The notes under the pieces: generated by a model
Seen by the model: only the letters and a program-made list of their open reading frames with translations
What the model was told of the DNA's origin: nothing
Databases searched by the model: none
Shown here: positions 53,363-64,000 of the stretch, piece by piece
Layout of the letters: each line of letters begins with the position of its first letter
Numbering within the stretch: position 1 is the first letter of the stretch
Position numbers and translations under genes: made by a program
NCBI GenBank assembly: GCA_038030265.1
Contig: CM075940.1
Span: forward strand, 1,116,001 to 1,180,000
Length of the DNA: 64,000 nucleotides
Source of the DNA: Corythucha ciliata
Taxonomy: Eukaryota; Arthropoda; Insecta; Hemiptera; Tingidae
Direction of reading: 5' to 3'

Positions 53363-55095
53363 ATGGATGGCGATCAGGCACCTCAGGGACAGCCCCAAAT
53401 CGCGGCAGTCGCCGCTCTCAACCTGCCGATTCGCCTACCCGTCTTCAGGGAGGAGGACCATACGCTTTGTTTCATTCAAATCGAAGCAGTATTCATGGCC
53501 AACAGGATAACATCGCAAGGACACAAATTCAACATCGTTTTCAGCCAGGTCCCCTACAAAATTATGTCGCAGAGCCCTAGGGGAGATCCCATACGCAACG
53601 CTGAAAGAAAGACTGACCAGCACATACAGCCAAAGTCAAGAACGGCGAGTCCTAAGACTACTCGAAGAGACTCAACTAGGGGATAATACCCCATCACAAC
53701 TTCTACGATCTATGAAGGCCATAGCCAATGAAGCACTCTCCGAGGAGGTCCTCAAAACAGTCTGGTTAAGAGCACTCCCTGCGATAGTAAGAAATGTTCT
53801 AGCCGTACTGGAACAATCTCTTGACAAAATGTCGCAAGCAGCGGACCGCATCACGGACATAGATGGCGTACAAAACGACTCCGTAAGCGAAGTGCAGGAT
53901 ACCAGCGCAATCGCAGAACTGCGGGCGCACCCAAAGTAGAAAACACTCCACTGACCGGCGAACGAGAAGCAGGTCTCGCAACGGATCATGTTTATACCAT
54001 CAAAAATTCAAAGAAAAAGCAAGAAAATGCGCCCAACCATCCAGCTCATCGTCGGGAAACTAAACCCGGCGGTGGCCACGACGGAACCCACCGCCGGATC
54101 TGCATCTCCCCGTCTCTTCATACACGACCAAGACGCGGGAGAAATTCCTAATAGATAACGACGCCGCTATCTCAGTCCTACCCAGCACAAACATGAAAAG
54201 GAAAAAAGGCGCGGATTTCCAATTATACGCGGCCAACGGTACCCCAATTGCGACTTACGGAAGTGAATACAGAATCCTCGACCTCGGCTTCCGTAGACCA
54301 TTTAAATGGACATTCATCGTGACAAACGTGTCACATGCAATCATCGGAGCCGCCTTTTGCTGAAAGAGCACAACCTGGTAGTAGATTTAACCCGATAGCG
54401 CCTAATAGGCAAAATAACGGAATGGCAGGTACATGGGATAACTATCAGACAGCCGTCTACAGCAATTTCCGCCTTGCCATCTGGCGCTAAGTATGCAGAT
54501 ATCCTACGTGACTTTCCCAATTTACTTCGCCCTGCACCTATAGTGACAAGTAGCAAAGAGGATATCTAGCACTACATTGAAACCTCAGGACCTCCGGTCT
54601 CAAGCAAAGCTAGGCGTTTGCCACCCGACAAATATCGTGCGGTCAAGGAGGAGTTCCGGAAATTAATGGAAGAAGGAATTTGCCGCCCATCAAAATGCCC
54701 TTGGTCAAGTCCACTTCACGTGGTATACAAAAAGGATGGATCCTTACGACCCTGTGGTGACTATCGACGCCTGAACTCGGTCACAAAACTCGACCGTTAT
54801 GGCGTTCTAAACCTTCAAGATTTCACTAACCAGCTTCACGGAGCCAGCATGTTTTCAACACTGGATATTAATAGGGCCTACCATCACGCCATATCCCAGT
54901 AGCCTCCGAAGACTTTCAAAAAACAGCGGATTGTTCGAACTTCCACGCATGAATTTCGGCTTTCGAAATGCGGCAGTCATTCCAGAGATTTATGGATCAC
55001 ATATTTCGAAACACTCCCTATGTGTTCGTACATCTCGATGACCCCCTCGCATCAAAAAACCCCCACGGAACACGAGCAACACCTACGAGAGCTGT
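53363..55095 (+). pseudogene. Ty3/gypsy gag-pro-RT, decayed and truncated
   Basis: Gag begins MDGDQAPQGQPQIAAVAALN at 53363 with NLPIRLPVFREED, then after a frame shift LLRSMKAIANEALSEEVLK. The protease region (54110-54360) reads KFLIDNDAAISVLP, where the DTG/DSG motif has become DND, and ends VSHAIIGAAFC. The RT (54618 on) has YKKDGSLRPCGDYRRLN, FSTLDINRAYHHA (first Asp) and, after more frame changes, FVHLDDPL for the YLDD box. It stops near 55095; no RNase H or integrase follows. The element is dead. Confidence 0.85.
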
Positions 55096-56269
55096 TCAGT
55101 CTGTCCAATTTTCTTCTATAAAAAATGATCTGAAAGCTGATTGAATTTCCTATCAGGCCTATTATAAGAAAATTTAATTTTAAGATTAACGTAAGACAGG
55201 GCCATAACGTCAAACAATTTGAATTTTTTCTGCAAAAAAGTGTTTTTTGTCTCGTTTCGGTCTATAACTCAAAAACTATCAATCTGATAAAACTTTAAAA
55301 GATCTCATGTGAAAGTTCGTTAAATTTTCTATAAGAAAGTCATGTATGGCTTTTTTTATAGAGACCCGAAAAGTGGCAATAAAATGCAGTGGGAAATCCG
55401 AAAATAAGTAATTTTCTAATAACACCATTCTTCAGCCGAACGTTTTTGCCTATAACTTTCGAAAGAAGCCTTCGATGAAAATTGAATTAGTTTTCTGTGA
55501 AAGCTGGTGAAATTTACAGTCAGAAACCATATTTGCCAGATTTTTCAAGGCCCGGAAAATATTCTGTACAGAGCGACGAAAATAGGTTTGGTTTCAAAAA
55601 AAGTGGCTACACCCACTAACTTTGTCCACAAATGTCGCAACTCAACATATCGCCAGTATTTTAATTATGTTTATTTTTATTTATGGTTAATTGTCAAGAA
55701 TTTCGCTAATAATGCCGCTAACATAGCGCATGTTAAATGAAGGCACTCGTCCCTGTCGCAGCTATCCACCTGCCGACAACGATGGTGCAATAATGGGCAT
55801 CGCGGACGATTTTCCTGTTCCAAAATATGAAGCTTCTTCTCTTCTGAAAGAACAAGCCAGCACTCAGTAGCAAGACAGCAAAAATCTATCAGAGATGAAA
55901 ACGGAATTCTCCCCACATGTTCTGGCAATTGTAAATTCTATCGAGAGGAAAGCTCAGTTATACGGTGCGGCGCGAAAAAACATTTAGCACCACTGGAGAG
56001 CATAATCCAGAACATTAAAAATGCTGAAGAGCGACAATGTGAAGGACCGTCAGAAAAACTCAACGCGCCAGTAAGGGAACCGGCAAACAAAAGGATCGTT
56101 CCCCAAAAAATGTTTTTTTTTTTCGTCTAAAAACAAAAAAAGAAAACATGAAACAATTAAAGTATAAGGTCATGCTCTTCTTTATTCAAATGACGCAATG
56201 TGTAAAGCGGGATCGCTTACCCCAGACGCGCGCCTTCGCGTTTACACTGGTCCCTGGAGCAGTCCAGAC
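55096..56269. other. No recognisable gene
   Basis: A/T-rich; recurring phrases such as TCTATAACTC and GAAAGTT near 55260-55470 hint at an old degenerate repeat. 55840-56100 has weak plus-strand frames without a known domain. Confidence 0.4.
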
Positions 56270-57960
56270 TAGGGGTGCGCGCGGGACGGGAAATGATTAT
56301 TCCCGTCCCGTCCCGCATTTTTTGGCTGGGTTCCCGTCTAGCGTCCCGTCCCGCGCGGGATTTCCCGCACGTACCGCGGGACAAAAAAGTACCGTTATAA
56401 TTTCTCTATGCAGCCCTCATCATCGGATTATATACATATATATTATGTATATGTGTGTGTAGAAACAGAACCAGGATGTGGGAGGGACTCACCGAAAACA
56501 CAAAATATCCAAACAACTTTTTAGGGAGGGGGAAAGCCTGGTTCCTACCCCCTCTCAAATACAACTAAAATTTCAATGATTACTAATGTTCCTGTCACCT
56601 GGGGCTTTGTTTGTGAAGATGGAATTTATCCTTTAAGAAACTGGCCGGAAATAGTGGACGAGGAGTAAATGAAATTTGGGTTACGGAGAGGGGGGTCTGG
56701 ACAGAACAGAAGTGCACAATATGATTCTTCACGTTTAAAATTGCCATTCGCAAATCGCAATGCTTTATTTCCATGCGGCAAGTCTGATACTTGAGATAAA
56801 GACCATCATGATGCAGACTTGCAGAGATTACGGCCCAAGGAAATCAGAATATGTATAAAAGAGACGAAAGAAATGGAAACAATTAATTTTCACTATCCAG
56901 GGCAAACAGCAACATTTATTACGGGATTACCATTTATTTTTATTTTAAAGGAAAGTCGTTTAAAATAGTAGTCAAAATAAAAGAAACAATAAAACAGCAC
57001 TTAAAAATAAACGAGAATAACAATTTAAAGTGGATTCCCTTCCCTCTTGGACTCCAATTTTCCCAAAAAATCTTTGTTGGAAGTCCAAGAATTTAAGCAG
57101 AGAAGGCTTCTGGCGGCTTCAGGAGTTAGGCGAGAGCGTTGCTTCCGAAGAATCAGCCCTGCCTTCGAGAACAGCCTTTCTGCAGGAACGGATGTCGCGG
57201 GTGTTGACAAAAAATCTTTTGCCACTCTCGCAATTGTTGGGAATCTTGCGCAGTTCTTCCTCCACCAATCCAAAATGTTTTCTTTTGAATGACATCTTTC
57301 TTCGTTCTTGTAAATACTCCACTCATCGGTTTCTTCATTTTTGGATTGTTTTTTTTAAACCGAACTCGTACTGAAATCTTCTTCGCTGCTCTCCGGTTCT
57401 GACGAGGAAGATGACGTTGACGGTGCTGAAGATGATGCTATGGTGTGGCATTTTGCCTTATATTTTATGAGTATCTCGCAGAATTTTTTCTCGGCTTCAC
57501 ACTTTAGATCTTTTCCCCACGGTGTAGCATCAAATGATGCGAGTTTATGTCTGGGGTCCAATATACACGAAGCACAATAAATCCAATTCGATTTGTTGTA
57601 GTGTTTAACAATTTTGTTCCTTCCAGAAACGAAGATGTTTTGTAAAATATGAGCGTTTGGTTCCTCGGAAGTATTGAGCACCTCAATTTTTTTGTCCAGG
57701 AAGTCTAGAAGTAAATTGATCGAGACAATCACATTTGGTAAAGTGACATATGAATCACCCCCTAAGCCGTCAGATACTTTTTTAAAATTCTTCAACACTT
57801 GATTGATATACTTCATTGTGCCCCACTCTTCTTGATTAATTTTTAGTGACGCGATCACCTTGTCGCTTTCACAGAGCACGTTGATGGCTGCCTTGTTGTG
57901 GAGTGCCGCATTTATCATCATAGAAGTGGAATTCCACCTGGTAGATACATCGATGGAAAT
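56270..57960 (-). mobile_element. hAT element, 3' part with CGGGA-rich terminus
   Basis: The end TAGGGGTGCGCGCGGGACGG at 56270 resembles hAT termini. It is followed by ten or so CCCGTCCCG/CGGGA motifs to 56393, probable transposase-binding repeats. The transposase reading frame (57951-57025) runs toward this end. The other terminus is missing because homology stops at about 57960. Confidence 0.6.
57025..57951 (-). pseudogene. hAT (hobo/Tam3-like) transposase C-terminal half, one homopolymer frameshift
   Basis: The minus frame begins DVSTRWNSTSMMINAA, the conserved DV-TRWNS motif, and continues with CILDPRHKLASF and a serine-rich linker. At an A8 run near 57350 the frame slips by one and resumes with DEWSIYKNEERCHSKENILD, WWRKNCARFPTIARVAKDF and the dimerisation motif TSVPAERLFSKAGLI, ending at 57025. 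The N-terminal half is deleted. A sequencing error in the run could account for the slip, but the truncation is real. Confidence 0.85.
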
Positions 57961-57965
57961 TCCTA

Positions 57966-58551
57966 CACTGAGAAAAATCGAAAAATTAAAGGAACGGTCC
58001 GATTAATTCCACTGTCAGAAAATTTATATTTCCTGTCAGATTTTCATTAAGGACGGGGGATGAATTTAGATCGCCGGTCAAATTCAAAGAGTAGAAAAGA
58101 AAAGGTCGTTGTTGCCGACCAGTGAAATAATAGTGACCGTTGCATAAAAATAGTACCCGTCCCATGAGATGCCCATTCTAGCCGATGAAGATATTTACCA
58201 TGATATTATGTATGTTTGCCGTCCTCATAATAAAAATACCTGAATAACTCACCGTGTGTATAATTGAAGTAACCGGACCTTAATGACGTCCAGCCGTTAC
58301 TTCATAAATCACCGTTCTTCTCGCCCAAGAAGATAGGCACATAATAATCATTCAACGTACTTCAATGAATCATTTTTAAAAAGCCGCCGACTCCTTGAAA
58401 ATAGGGTGGCTGACTAACATAATTAAATTTTAGCAGTCAATGGAAACGTTACCTATCCTCTTGAATTTCGGGGGCTCGTGAACAGAGACTCAGAGACCGC
58501 TAGTATTTGAAAGTAGAATTGACGGTGGGCTACATTGCCCGCCCGTGGGAC
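57966..58551. other. No recognisable gene
   Basis: No domain or strong repeat seen. Confidence 0.35.
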
Positions 58552-59410
58552 GGTGACATGACAGAAAAGGACGGTCGTGACAAAAAAGGACGGTGTCAGC
58601 ATTCATAGGACGGTACCAGCATTTACAGGACGGTGCGGTAGGCTGCCACCACCGATAGTGTAGAAGTAGGAGGTACGGCAACGATCACTCTATCGGCGGG
58701 TCGGCCATTGCGGCATTGCAACATCAAGCCTCACTCATCAAGGTCATTGTGAAGTAGTGTTGTTTGCTTGCGTTGAAATGGAACGAGAGACATCCGAGGT
58801 AGCGAAAATTCTCAAGTCTTGGGCCGTATCGGACGAATTGATCGCTAAAATTGAAGGTATGTACGACTATTTCAATAATTCGTATTCTCAATGTACCATA
58901 ATTTGTACCAATAATTCATATTTTCGCCCGCATAATTTGACTCGATGTACTGTCCTTCATCAAGGACAGTTTCGATTTGTGCACTCCATGTAATTTCGGG
59001 GCATTACTATAAGCAAAAAATCTCCATTTTTTTAACTAAATTTCTGTATTGCATTGTATTATCGGTATAGTCAAGGGAAAGAGACCTCGCGTCCTAATAA
59101 GAGTGATCGAGTTGAGCGGTTTTCAGTTCACTTTAATATTAATCCCTATTGAGTTATGGTTGCTGCCACGGGTTTTTAAGAACAACCAAAACTGTTTAAT
59201 GTTTTTAAAAATCATTTTTCTGCTACGTATATCGTGATTGTGTTGTACTGACCGCCATGAGGTCAGTGTTCTTAATTTTGATGAGATTCAGACCAAGGTT
59301 GAGCGTCCGTACCGTCCTTTTTAACCACACCACCGTCCATCTAAATAAGCTTACCATCCCTAAAAGTCGCCACGCGTCCCCCCGACCACAAAATTTCTTC
59401 TACCGTCCCA
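58552..59410 (+). mobile_element. Non-autonomous element with inverted GGACGGT subterminal motifs
   Basis: GGACGGT occurs five times between 58553 and 58634 at ~17-21 bp spacing. On the right side ACCGTCC occurs at about 59309, 59330 and 59403 with a variant ACCATCC near 59352. The opposite orientation of the two clusters suggests transposase-binding arrays of one element. Inside is a single exon (58778-58856) that could be the retained first exon of the lost transposase. Exact termini were not defined. Confidence 0.5.
58778..58856 (+). pseudogene. Orphan first exon, SAM-like start
   Basis: ATG 58778 opens MERETSEVAKILKSWAVSDE with LIAKIE and ends TTGAAG|GTATGT, a good donor at 58856. The pattern resembles the first helices of a SAM-type domain. 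No partner exon is recognised before the element's right cluster. Confidence 0.35.
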
Positions 59411-59626
59411 AACAATTTGCTTCACCTTCCTCTATAACTATTGGACCGTGTTCTTTTAATTTTATATTATTGTACTGAATTTTAGTGCATTTCATTCAAA
59501 AAATGCACTATTGGTCTCGCCCTGATGGTCGCACATATGGGTTGTGATACTTTTTTTTCACGTTTCAGAACCCCTAGAACACGAATTCGAGGTCGGTTCG
59601 ATTTTATATACATATTCATATATTTA

Positions 59627-62430
59627 TAGGGTGGTCGGTTTTGAGATGCAAAAAAAAATTGGGTAATAGTACACCAAAAATGGGATAAAAAAGTCCTATT
59701 CGGATAGTGGCCTATCTCTTTTTGTTTTCGAGTAATAATTTTTTTAGTGATTTTTAGGCGCAACTGTATCTTTCGCCGAAAAACTGTTATTTCTCAGCTT
59801 CTACTTCACTTTTTTTCAAAAGTAATGGCAGTTTCGTAATCTACGGAAAATTTTCTATGGAATGAAAGCAAAATCAATATTCTAAATGGGCAAAAACGCC
59901 TAAAAACGTAACGTTTTCGTCACGTTAATGCAAAAAACCAAAAATTTGACTTCATAAGACAATTTACTGTGTCACCGAAAATTGCTTCACACGTTGTCAA
60001 ACGTCATAAAAACTTCTCCGTTTTCCCAGCTTTCCAACGGTGTACTCGAAAAAGGAATTATCTCCCTCCTTTGACGAGAAAATTCGAAAAGAAGCGAAAA
60101 AGTCAAACATTTAGGGCTAAAAATGTGAATAATAACAGGTGCGAAAATTCATTTGTTTTGCTCTATTTCTAGAGAAATCCAAGCTCTGGCACAGGAAAAA
60201 TTAAAATAATATTGCATTTGAAGAATAAACAACAAATAATAAAATGTACAAAGAGGTCTGCGAATTTAGGGCTGGTTTTTTTATTTAAGTAGCTGCTCGA
60301 AGTGCCCGCCTCCATTCCTGATGCACTCTCGTGCTCGTTTTCTCATTTCTCGTACTGTGATTTTAAAAGTGAGCATGCCTCTGACTTTTTCAGCAGCATC
60401 CAGAATCCGCTGGCGCAATTCTTCTGGAGTGCTGACGACCGTGGAATACACTTCCTGTTTCATGTACCCCCAAAGAAAATAGTCCAAAGGAGATAGGTCA
60501 GGAGAACGAGGAGGCCACGCTGTCGGCCCTCCACGGCCTATCCACCTTCGAAAATTTTCATTGAGGTATTGTCGCACTGTGGTGGTATAGTGCGGAGGAG
60601 CACCGTCTTGCTGGAAAATAATTTGTTCCCTCAGCTCTGGGTCCAATCCGTCAAGAAGACGAGGCAATTCGACTTGCAGGAAATGCAGGTAGCCTTGCCC
60701 CGTTAGAGTTCCTTCGAAGAAATGTGGGCCAATTAATCGGTCTCCGACGATCCCAGCCCAGACGTTAAATTGAAATCTCCTTTGGGAAGATGTTGGGCGA
60801 GCGACCCTGAATTAACCATACAACAAAATAAATACCTAACTATCAATAATTGTTAGTAATAATGATTTATAACAACCGAGGGTTTTCAGCAGCCCAGTGA
60901 TGGGTGTTATGCTGATTGAAAACACCATCCCGCGAGAATAAAGACTCGTCAGTCCACAAAATTTTTCTTAAGAAGTGTCGTTCTTCAATGTCGTTATTTA
61001 GTAGCCACCGGCAAAAAGTTATTCGAGGGGCCAAGTCAGTCGCCAGCAGTTCTTGGACAGGTGTGAAATGGTAGGCGTGGTATTCATTTTCTTTCAAAAT
61101 TTTTAGCAGTTTCCATCGTGGAATTGCGAGTTCCGTCGACATTCTCCGGCTGCTAATGTGAGGGTCTTCATGGACCATGTCCAACACTCTCTCCTCATCC
61201 TCCATGTCGGCACGCCCTCTAGCCACTTCTCGAACTCTTGGAAGGACAGAGCCGCTTTCTCTAAGTCGTTGATGGACTTTAGAAAATACTCTTGTATCTG
61301 GGATTCGCCTGCCCGGAAATCTTTCTAAGTAAAGCCTCTGAGCCGCTAGAGCATTTCCGTTGGCTAAGCCGTACGTAAAATGAATATCGGTGTATTCTTC
61401 CTGACTGAATGTTGCCATTAGGAAAATGATAATTCCTACCGTAAGAATGACGCGATTTAGTTTCAAGAGAATTATGTAGGAAAAGAGAGAAAATTTAATT
61501 AACGTACCAATAAATCAGTCGGCTATAGCAACATACTGGCAAATCCTTCTATGCAAGACGCAAAGCTTTTTGTCTTTGAAGACTTTTTCACACTAAAACT
61601 TCATTTGTTATTTCTTCAAATGCAATGTTTGTGGTCAACGTCCACCGTACATTGGTTCACAAGATGGAGCAAAATAATCTTGAGAAATGGTGAAATAATC
61701 TTTCGACCTGGAATTGAATGTTTTTTCGTGCCCGTCATTATTCATAGAGGCCAAAATGTATGACGTTTTCGCTAGCAGTAGACACCCTAAATTCGCACAC
61801 CTCTTTGTACATTTTATTATTTGTTGTTTATTCTTCAAATGCAATATTATTTTAATTTTTCCTGTGCCAGAGCTTGGATTCCTCAAGAAATAGAGCAAAA
61901 CAAATGAATTTTCGCACCTGTTATTATTCACATTTTTAGCCCTAAATGTTTGACTTTTTCGCTTCTTTTCGAATTTTCTCGTCAAAGGAGGGAGATAATT
62001 CCTTTTTCGAGTACACCGTTGGAAAGCTGGGAAAACGGAGAAGTTTTTATGACGTTTGACAACGTGTGAAGCAATTTTCGGTGACACAGTAAATTGTCTT
62101 ATGAAGTCAAATTTTTGGTTTTTTGCATTAACGTGACGAAAACGTTACGTTTTTAGGCGTTTTTGCCCATTTAGAATATTGATTTTGCTTTCATTCCATA
62201 GAAAATTTTCCGTAGATTACGAAACTGCCATTACTTTTGAAAAAAAGTGAAGTAGAAGCTGAGAAATAACAGTTTTTCGGCGAAAGATACAGTTGCGCCT
62301 AAAAATCACTAAAAAAATTATTACTAGAAAACAAAAAGAGATAGGCCACTATCCGAATAGGACTTTTTTATCCCATTTTTGGTGTACTATTACCCAATTT
62401 TTTTTTTGCATCTCAAAACCGACCACCCTG
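59627..62430 (-). mobile_element. Mariner-like element with ~640-bp terminal inverted repeats, TA duplication
   Basis: The left end TAGGGTGGTCGGTTTTGAGA starts at 59627 after TA (59625-59626); the right end CGACCACCCTG ends at 62430 before TA (62431-62432). The inverted repeats extend to about 60269 on the left and 61787 on the right (~640 bp each), with few differences. Between them is one minus-strand transposase gene. The element sits in the left arm of the surrounding palindrome and is absent from the right arm, so it arrived after the palindrome formed. Confidence 0.95.
60281..61418 (-). CDS. Mariner-like (IS630-Tc1 group) transposase, two exons, apparently intact
   Basis: I chose ATG 61418, before FSQEEYTDIHFTYGLANGNA, a DUF4817-type helix-turn-helix start. 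Exon 1 (61418-60877) contains RKILWTDESLF (first Asp). The donor is CCTCG|GTTGTT and the acceptor TTAATTCAG, a 70-nt intron. Exon 2 (60806-60281) contains IIFQQDGAPPHYTTTVRQYL (second Asp) and SPDLSPLDYFLWGYMK (third Asp). Lengths 542+526 nt give 355 residues and no internal stop. Forty residues separate the second and third Asp, against 34 in classical mariner. The enzyme should cut and paste the element at TA sites. An upstream in-frame ATG at 61466 is possible. Confidence 0.9.
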
Positions 62431-62890
62431 TATTTATGGCCCCTCGCTTGTTAGCACGATCACGGTCGCAATTTTTGACTTAGGGCAACCAAATTTGGTC
62501 TAAAAATCAATAGCGTGAATATCTCGGACGAGTTCGTGATCCAGATGAATCGGTCCACGGGAACGGTGTGAAAGAGGGGTTTGAATTAGTTGAAAATTCG
62601 CTACCGCACGGCTGTTGCTGCAATTGCCCCCAAAATTGACACGAGTAATGAGAAATGAACGCGCTTTCGTATGAGACCCTTGTGAACCAAATCCGTTGAT
62701 ATGGCAGGGGAGTTCTCGGCGGAGGGGAGCTATTAAATTAACGCTATGCCTTACTGGACCACCCAATTACCAAAAAATTTCATTGACACTGAATTTTGAG
62801 CCGTGTCTTTTATTTGATTTGCCTACAGCCTAATAAATATTGAGTAAAAAATCCTGAGGTGGGCCAAAAAGGGAGGAACAAAAAAAAAAA

Positions 62891-62999
62891 GTTTTGTTCC
62901 GACAGCAGCCTGTCGGGATAAGTGCATTTCATTCATGCGACAATCGAGTCGAACCTCATAAGTTAGAACGATATCAATCGATTATGAATGACATTTAGG
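62891..62999 (-). repeat. Repeat family B end, inverted copy
   Basis: GTTTTGTTCCGACAGCAGCC through GTGCATTTCATTCATGCGAC is the inverse of 63187-63303, forming the inner stem of the palindrome. Confidence 0.9.
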
Positions 63000-63186
63000 C
63001 CGTGGTATAGAAAGTCAAAATCATAAAATCGTGTTTCTTTTTACCGCAGGCCCCTTTTTTGGCACCAACTGAGGGGGAACAAAATTATGAAAATGAAAAA
63101 TGAAACAGAGTCGGTTTGATTGCCTATACGATATGGGAAGGCGGACTCTTTGTTAGAGGAGTTATTTGCAATTAAAATATTTATCC

Positions 63187-63303
63187 CGGCCTAAATTTCA
63201 TTCATAATTGATTGATATCGTTCTAACTTATGAGGTTCGACTCGATTGTCGCATGAATGAAATGCACTTATCCCGACAGGCTGCTGTCGGAACAAAACTT
63301 TTT
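63187..63303 (+). repeat. Repeat family B end, direct copy
   Basis: GAATGAAATGCACTTATCCC with hairpin GACAGGCTGCTGTC, matching 2716-2831 and 41817-41878. Confidence 0.9.
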
Positions 63304-63425
63304 TCAGATTACGTTAATTTTCAGATCAGTTAAATTAGGTTAAATGGTATGTCACTATTTCACCATTGCGGAATGCGGAGTGCCTGGGTTCGAATCCGAA
63401 ACATTTTTTTTTTAATTTTTTTTGT
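63304..63425 (+). other. tRNA-like pol III promoter remnant in one palindrome arm
   Basis: GGTTCGAATCC at about 63388-63398 is a perfect B box; TTAGGTTAAATGGTA about 45 bp upstream is a weak A-box candidate, and T-runs follow within 15 bp. The segment is absent from the equivalent point of the left arm (62885-62891). It may be a short SINE or tRNA-derived insertion. Confidence 0.45.
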
Positions 63426-64000
63426 TCCTCCCTTTTTGGCCCACCTCAGGATTTTTTACTCAATATTTATTAGGCTGTAGGCAAATCAAATAAAAGACAC
63501 GGCTCAAAATTCAGTGTCAATGAAATTTTTTGGTAATTGGGTGGTCCAGTAAGGCATAGCGTTAATTTAATAGCTCCCCTCCGCCGAGAACTCCCCTGCC
63601 ATATCAACGGATTTGGTTCACAAGGGTCTCATACGAAAGCGCGTTCATTTCTCATTACTCGTGTCAATTTTGGGGGCAATTGCAGCAACAGCCGTGCGGT
63701 AGCGAATTTTCAACTAATTCAAACCCCTCTTTCACACCGTTCCCGTGGACCGATTCATCTGGATCACGAACTCGTCCGAGATATTCACGCTATTGATTTT
63801 TAGACCAAATTTGGTTGCCCTAAGTCAAAAATTGCGACCGTGATCGTGCTAACAAGCGAGGGGCTATATATATATATAGCAAATCGAACCGACCTCGGAT
63901 TCGTGTTCTAGGGGTTCTGAAACGTGAAAAAAAAGTATCACAACCCATATGTGCGACCATCAGGGCGAGACCAATAGTGCATTTTTTGAATGAAATGCAC

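Larger units (their letters stand above)
59484..64000. repeat. Large palindrome of repeat families A and B, interrupted by a mariner-like element
   Basis: The left arm starts AGTGCATTTCATTC at 59484 (A end), resumes after the mariner-like insertion at 62431, and runs to about 62999. The right arm is its inverse from about 63187 to 64000, where it leaves the window still reading the A end. The 88-codon frames at 62500-62766 (minus) and 63537-63803 (plus) are identical because they are the same sequence in both arms. The ~190-bp spacer (63000-63187) matches 2598-2715. The right arm has a ~110-bp extra insert at 63304-63412. Confidence 0.9.

Noticed and set aside
59969..62087. Identical basic frames in the two mariner-like TIRs
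   Set aside because: Both are the TIR sequence read in opposite orientation; not genes.
62500..63803. Two identical 88-codon frames on opposite strands
   Set aside because: They are the same non-coding arm sequence of a palindrome; identity is due to the inverted repeat, not to conserved protein.

Overview
This window looks like TE-dense nuclear DNA of an arthropod, most likely an insect. The evidence is short GT-AG introns (about 50-160 nt in several genes), no operon layout, and the mixture of transposon families. I cannot name the species. I found no undisputed single-copy host gene; nearly everything recognisable is a transposable element (TE), a TE-associated regulator, a tandem or inverted repeat, or one candidate viral insertion.

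0-8 kb: a hAT C-terminal fragment split by a second hAT with a BED finger, a gypsy RT scrap, a degenerate zinc-motif gene, and a MADF (Myb/SANT-like) gene with a frameshift. 8.6-12.3 kb: a hAT element with its transposase, nested inside a Harbinger-type pair of terminal repeats. 12.6-15.1 kb: a ~300-bp tandem array with an 877-bp secondary duplication. 16-20.8 kb: a Harbinger transposase with one stop codon, an apparently intact three-exon MULE transposase with a FLYWCH finger, and a decayed non-LTR reverse transcriptase. 21-26 kb: a hAT-like shell, non-LTR ORF1, and a Harbinger first exon. 26.1-28.5 kb: a decayed hAT carrying a 1.2-kb foldback array flanked by a perfect 9-bp target duplication. 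28.5-32.5 kb: gypsy gag/protease pieces, a broken ~540-codon open region that may be an endogenous viral nucleoprotein, and a tRNA-Lys 3' half.

33.3-37.8 kb is the most interesting region. It is a PIF/Harbinger element with TAA target duplications whose two genes lie on opposite strands with interleaved exons. The second transposase exon sits in the MADF gene's intron, and the second MADF exon sits in the transposase intron. A 1654-bp piece of the element is tandemly duplicated upstream.

38.7-49.2 kb holds a DUF4806-like gene fragment, a near-complete piggyBac transposase, a LINE RT fragment, copia gag, a Helitron Rep fragment and a trihelix-type gene ending in a perfect 25-bp hairpin. 50-55 kb holds a Penelope-like element, a 3'-complete LINE tail and a decayed Ty3/gypsy element. 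56.3-58 kb is a hAT with one homopolymer frameshift. 58.5-59.4 kb is a small non-autonomous element with inverted GGACGGT subterminal motifs. 59.5-64 kb is a large palindrome whose left arm is interrupted by a 2.8-kb mariner-like element with ~640-bp terminal repeats and an apparently intact, intron-containing 355-aa transposase. The palindrome runs off the right edge.

Functionally the window is a layered graveyard of mobile elements with a few copies that may still be intact: the mariner-like element, the MULE, and the MADF gene of the Harbinger copy. Family calls are by motif recognition only; splice junctions were checked by reading frame.
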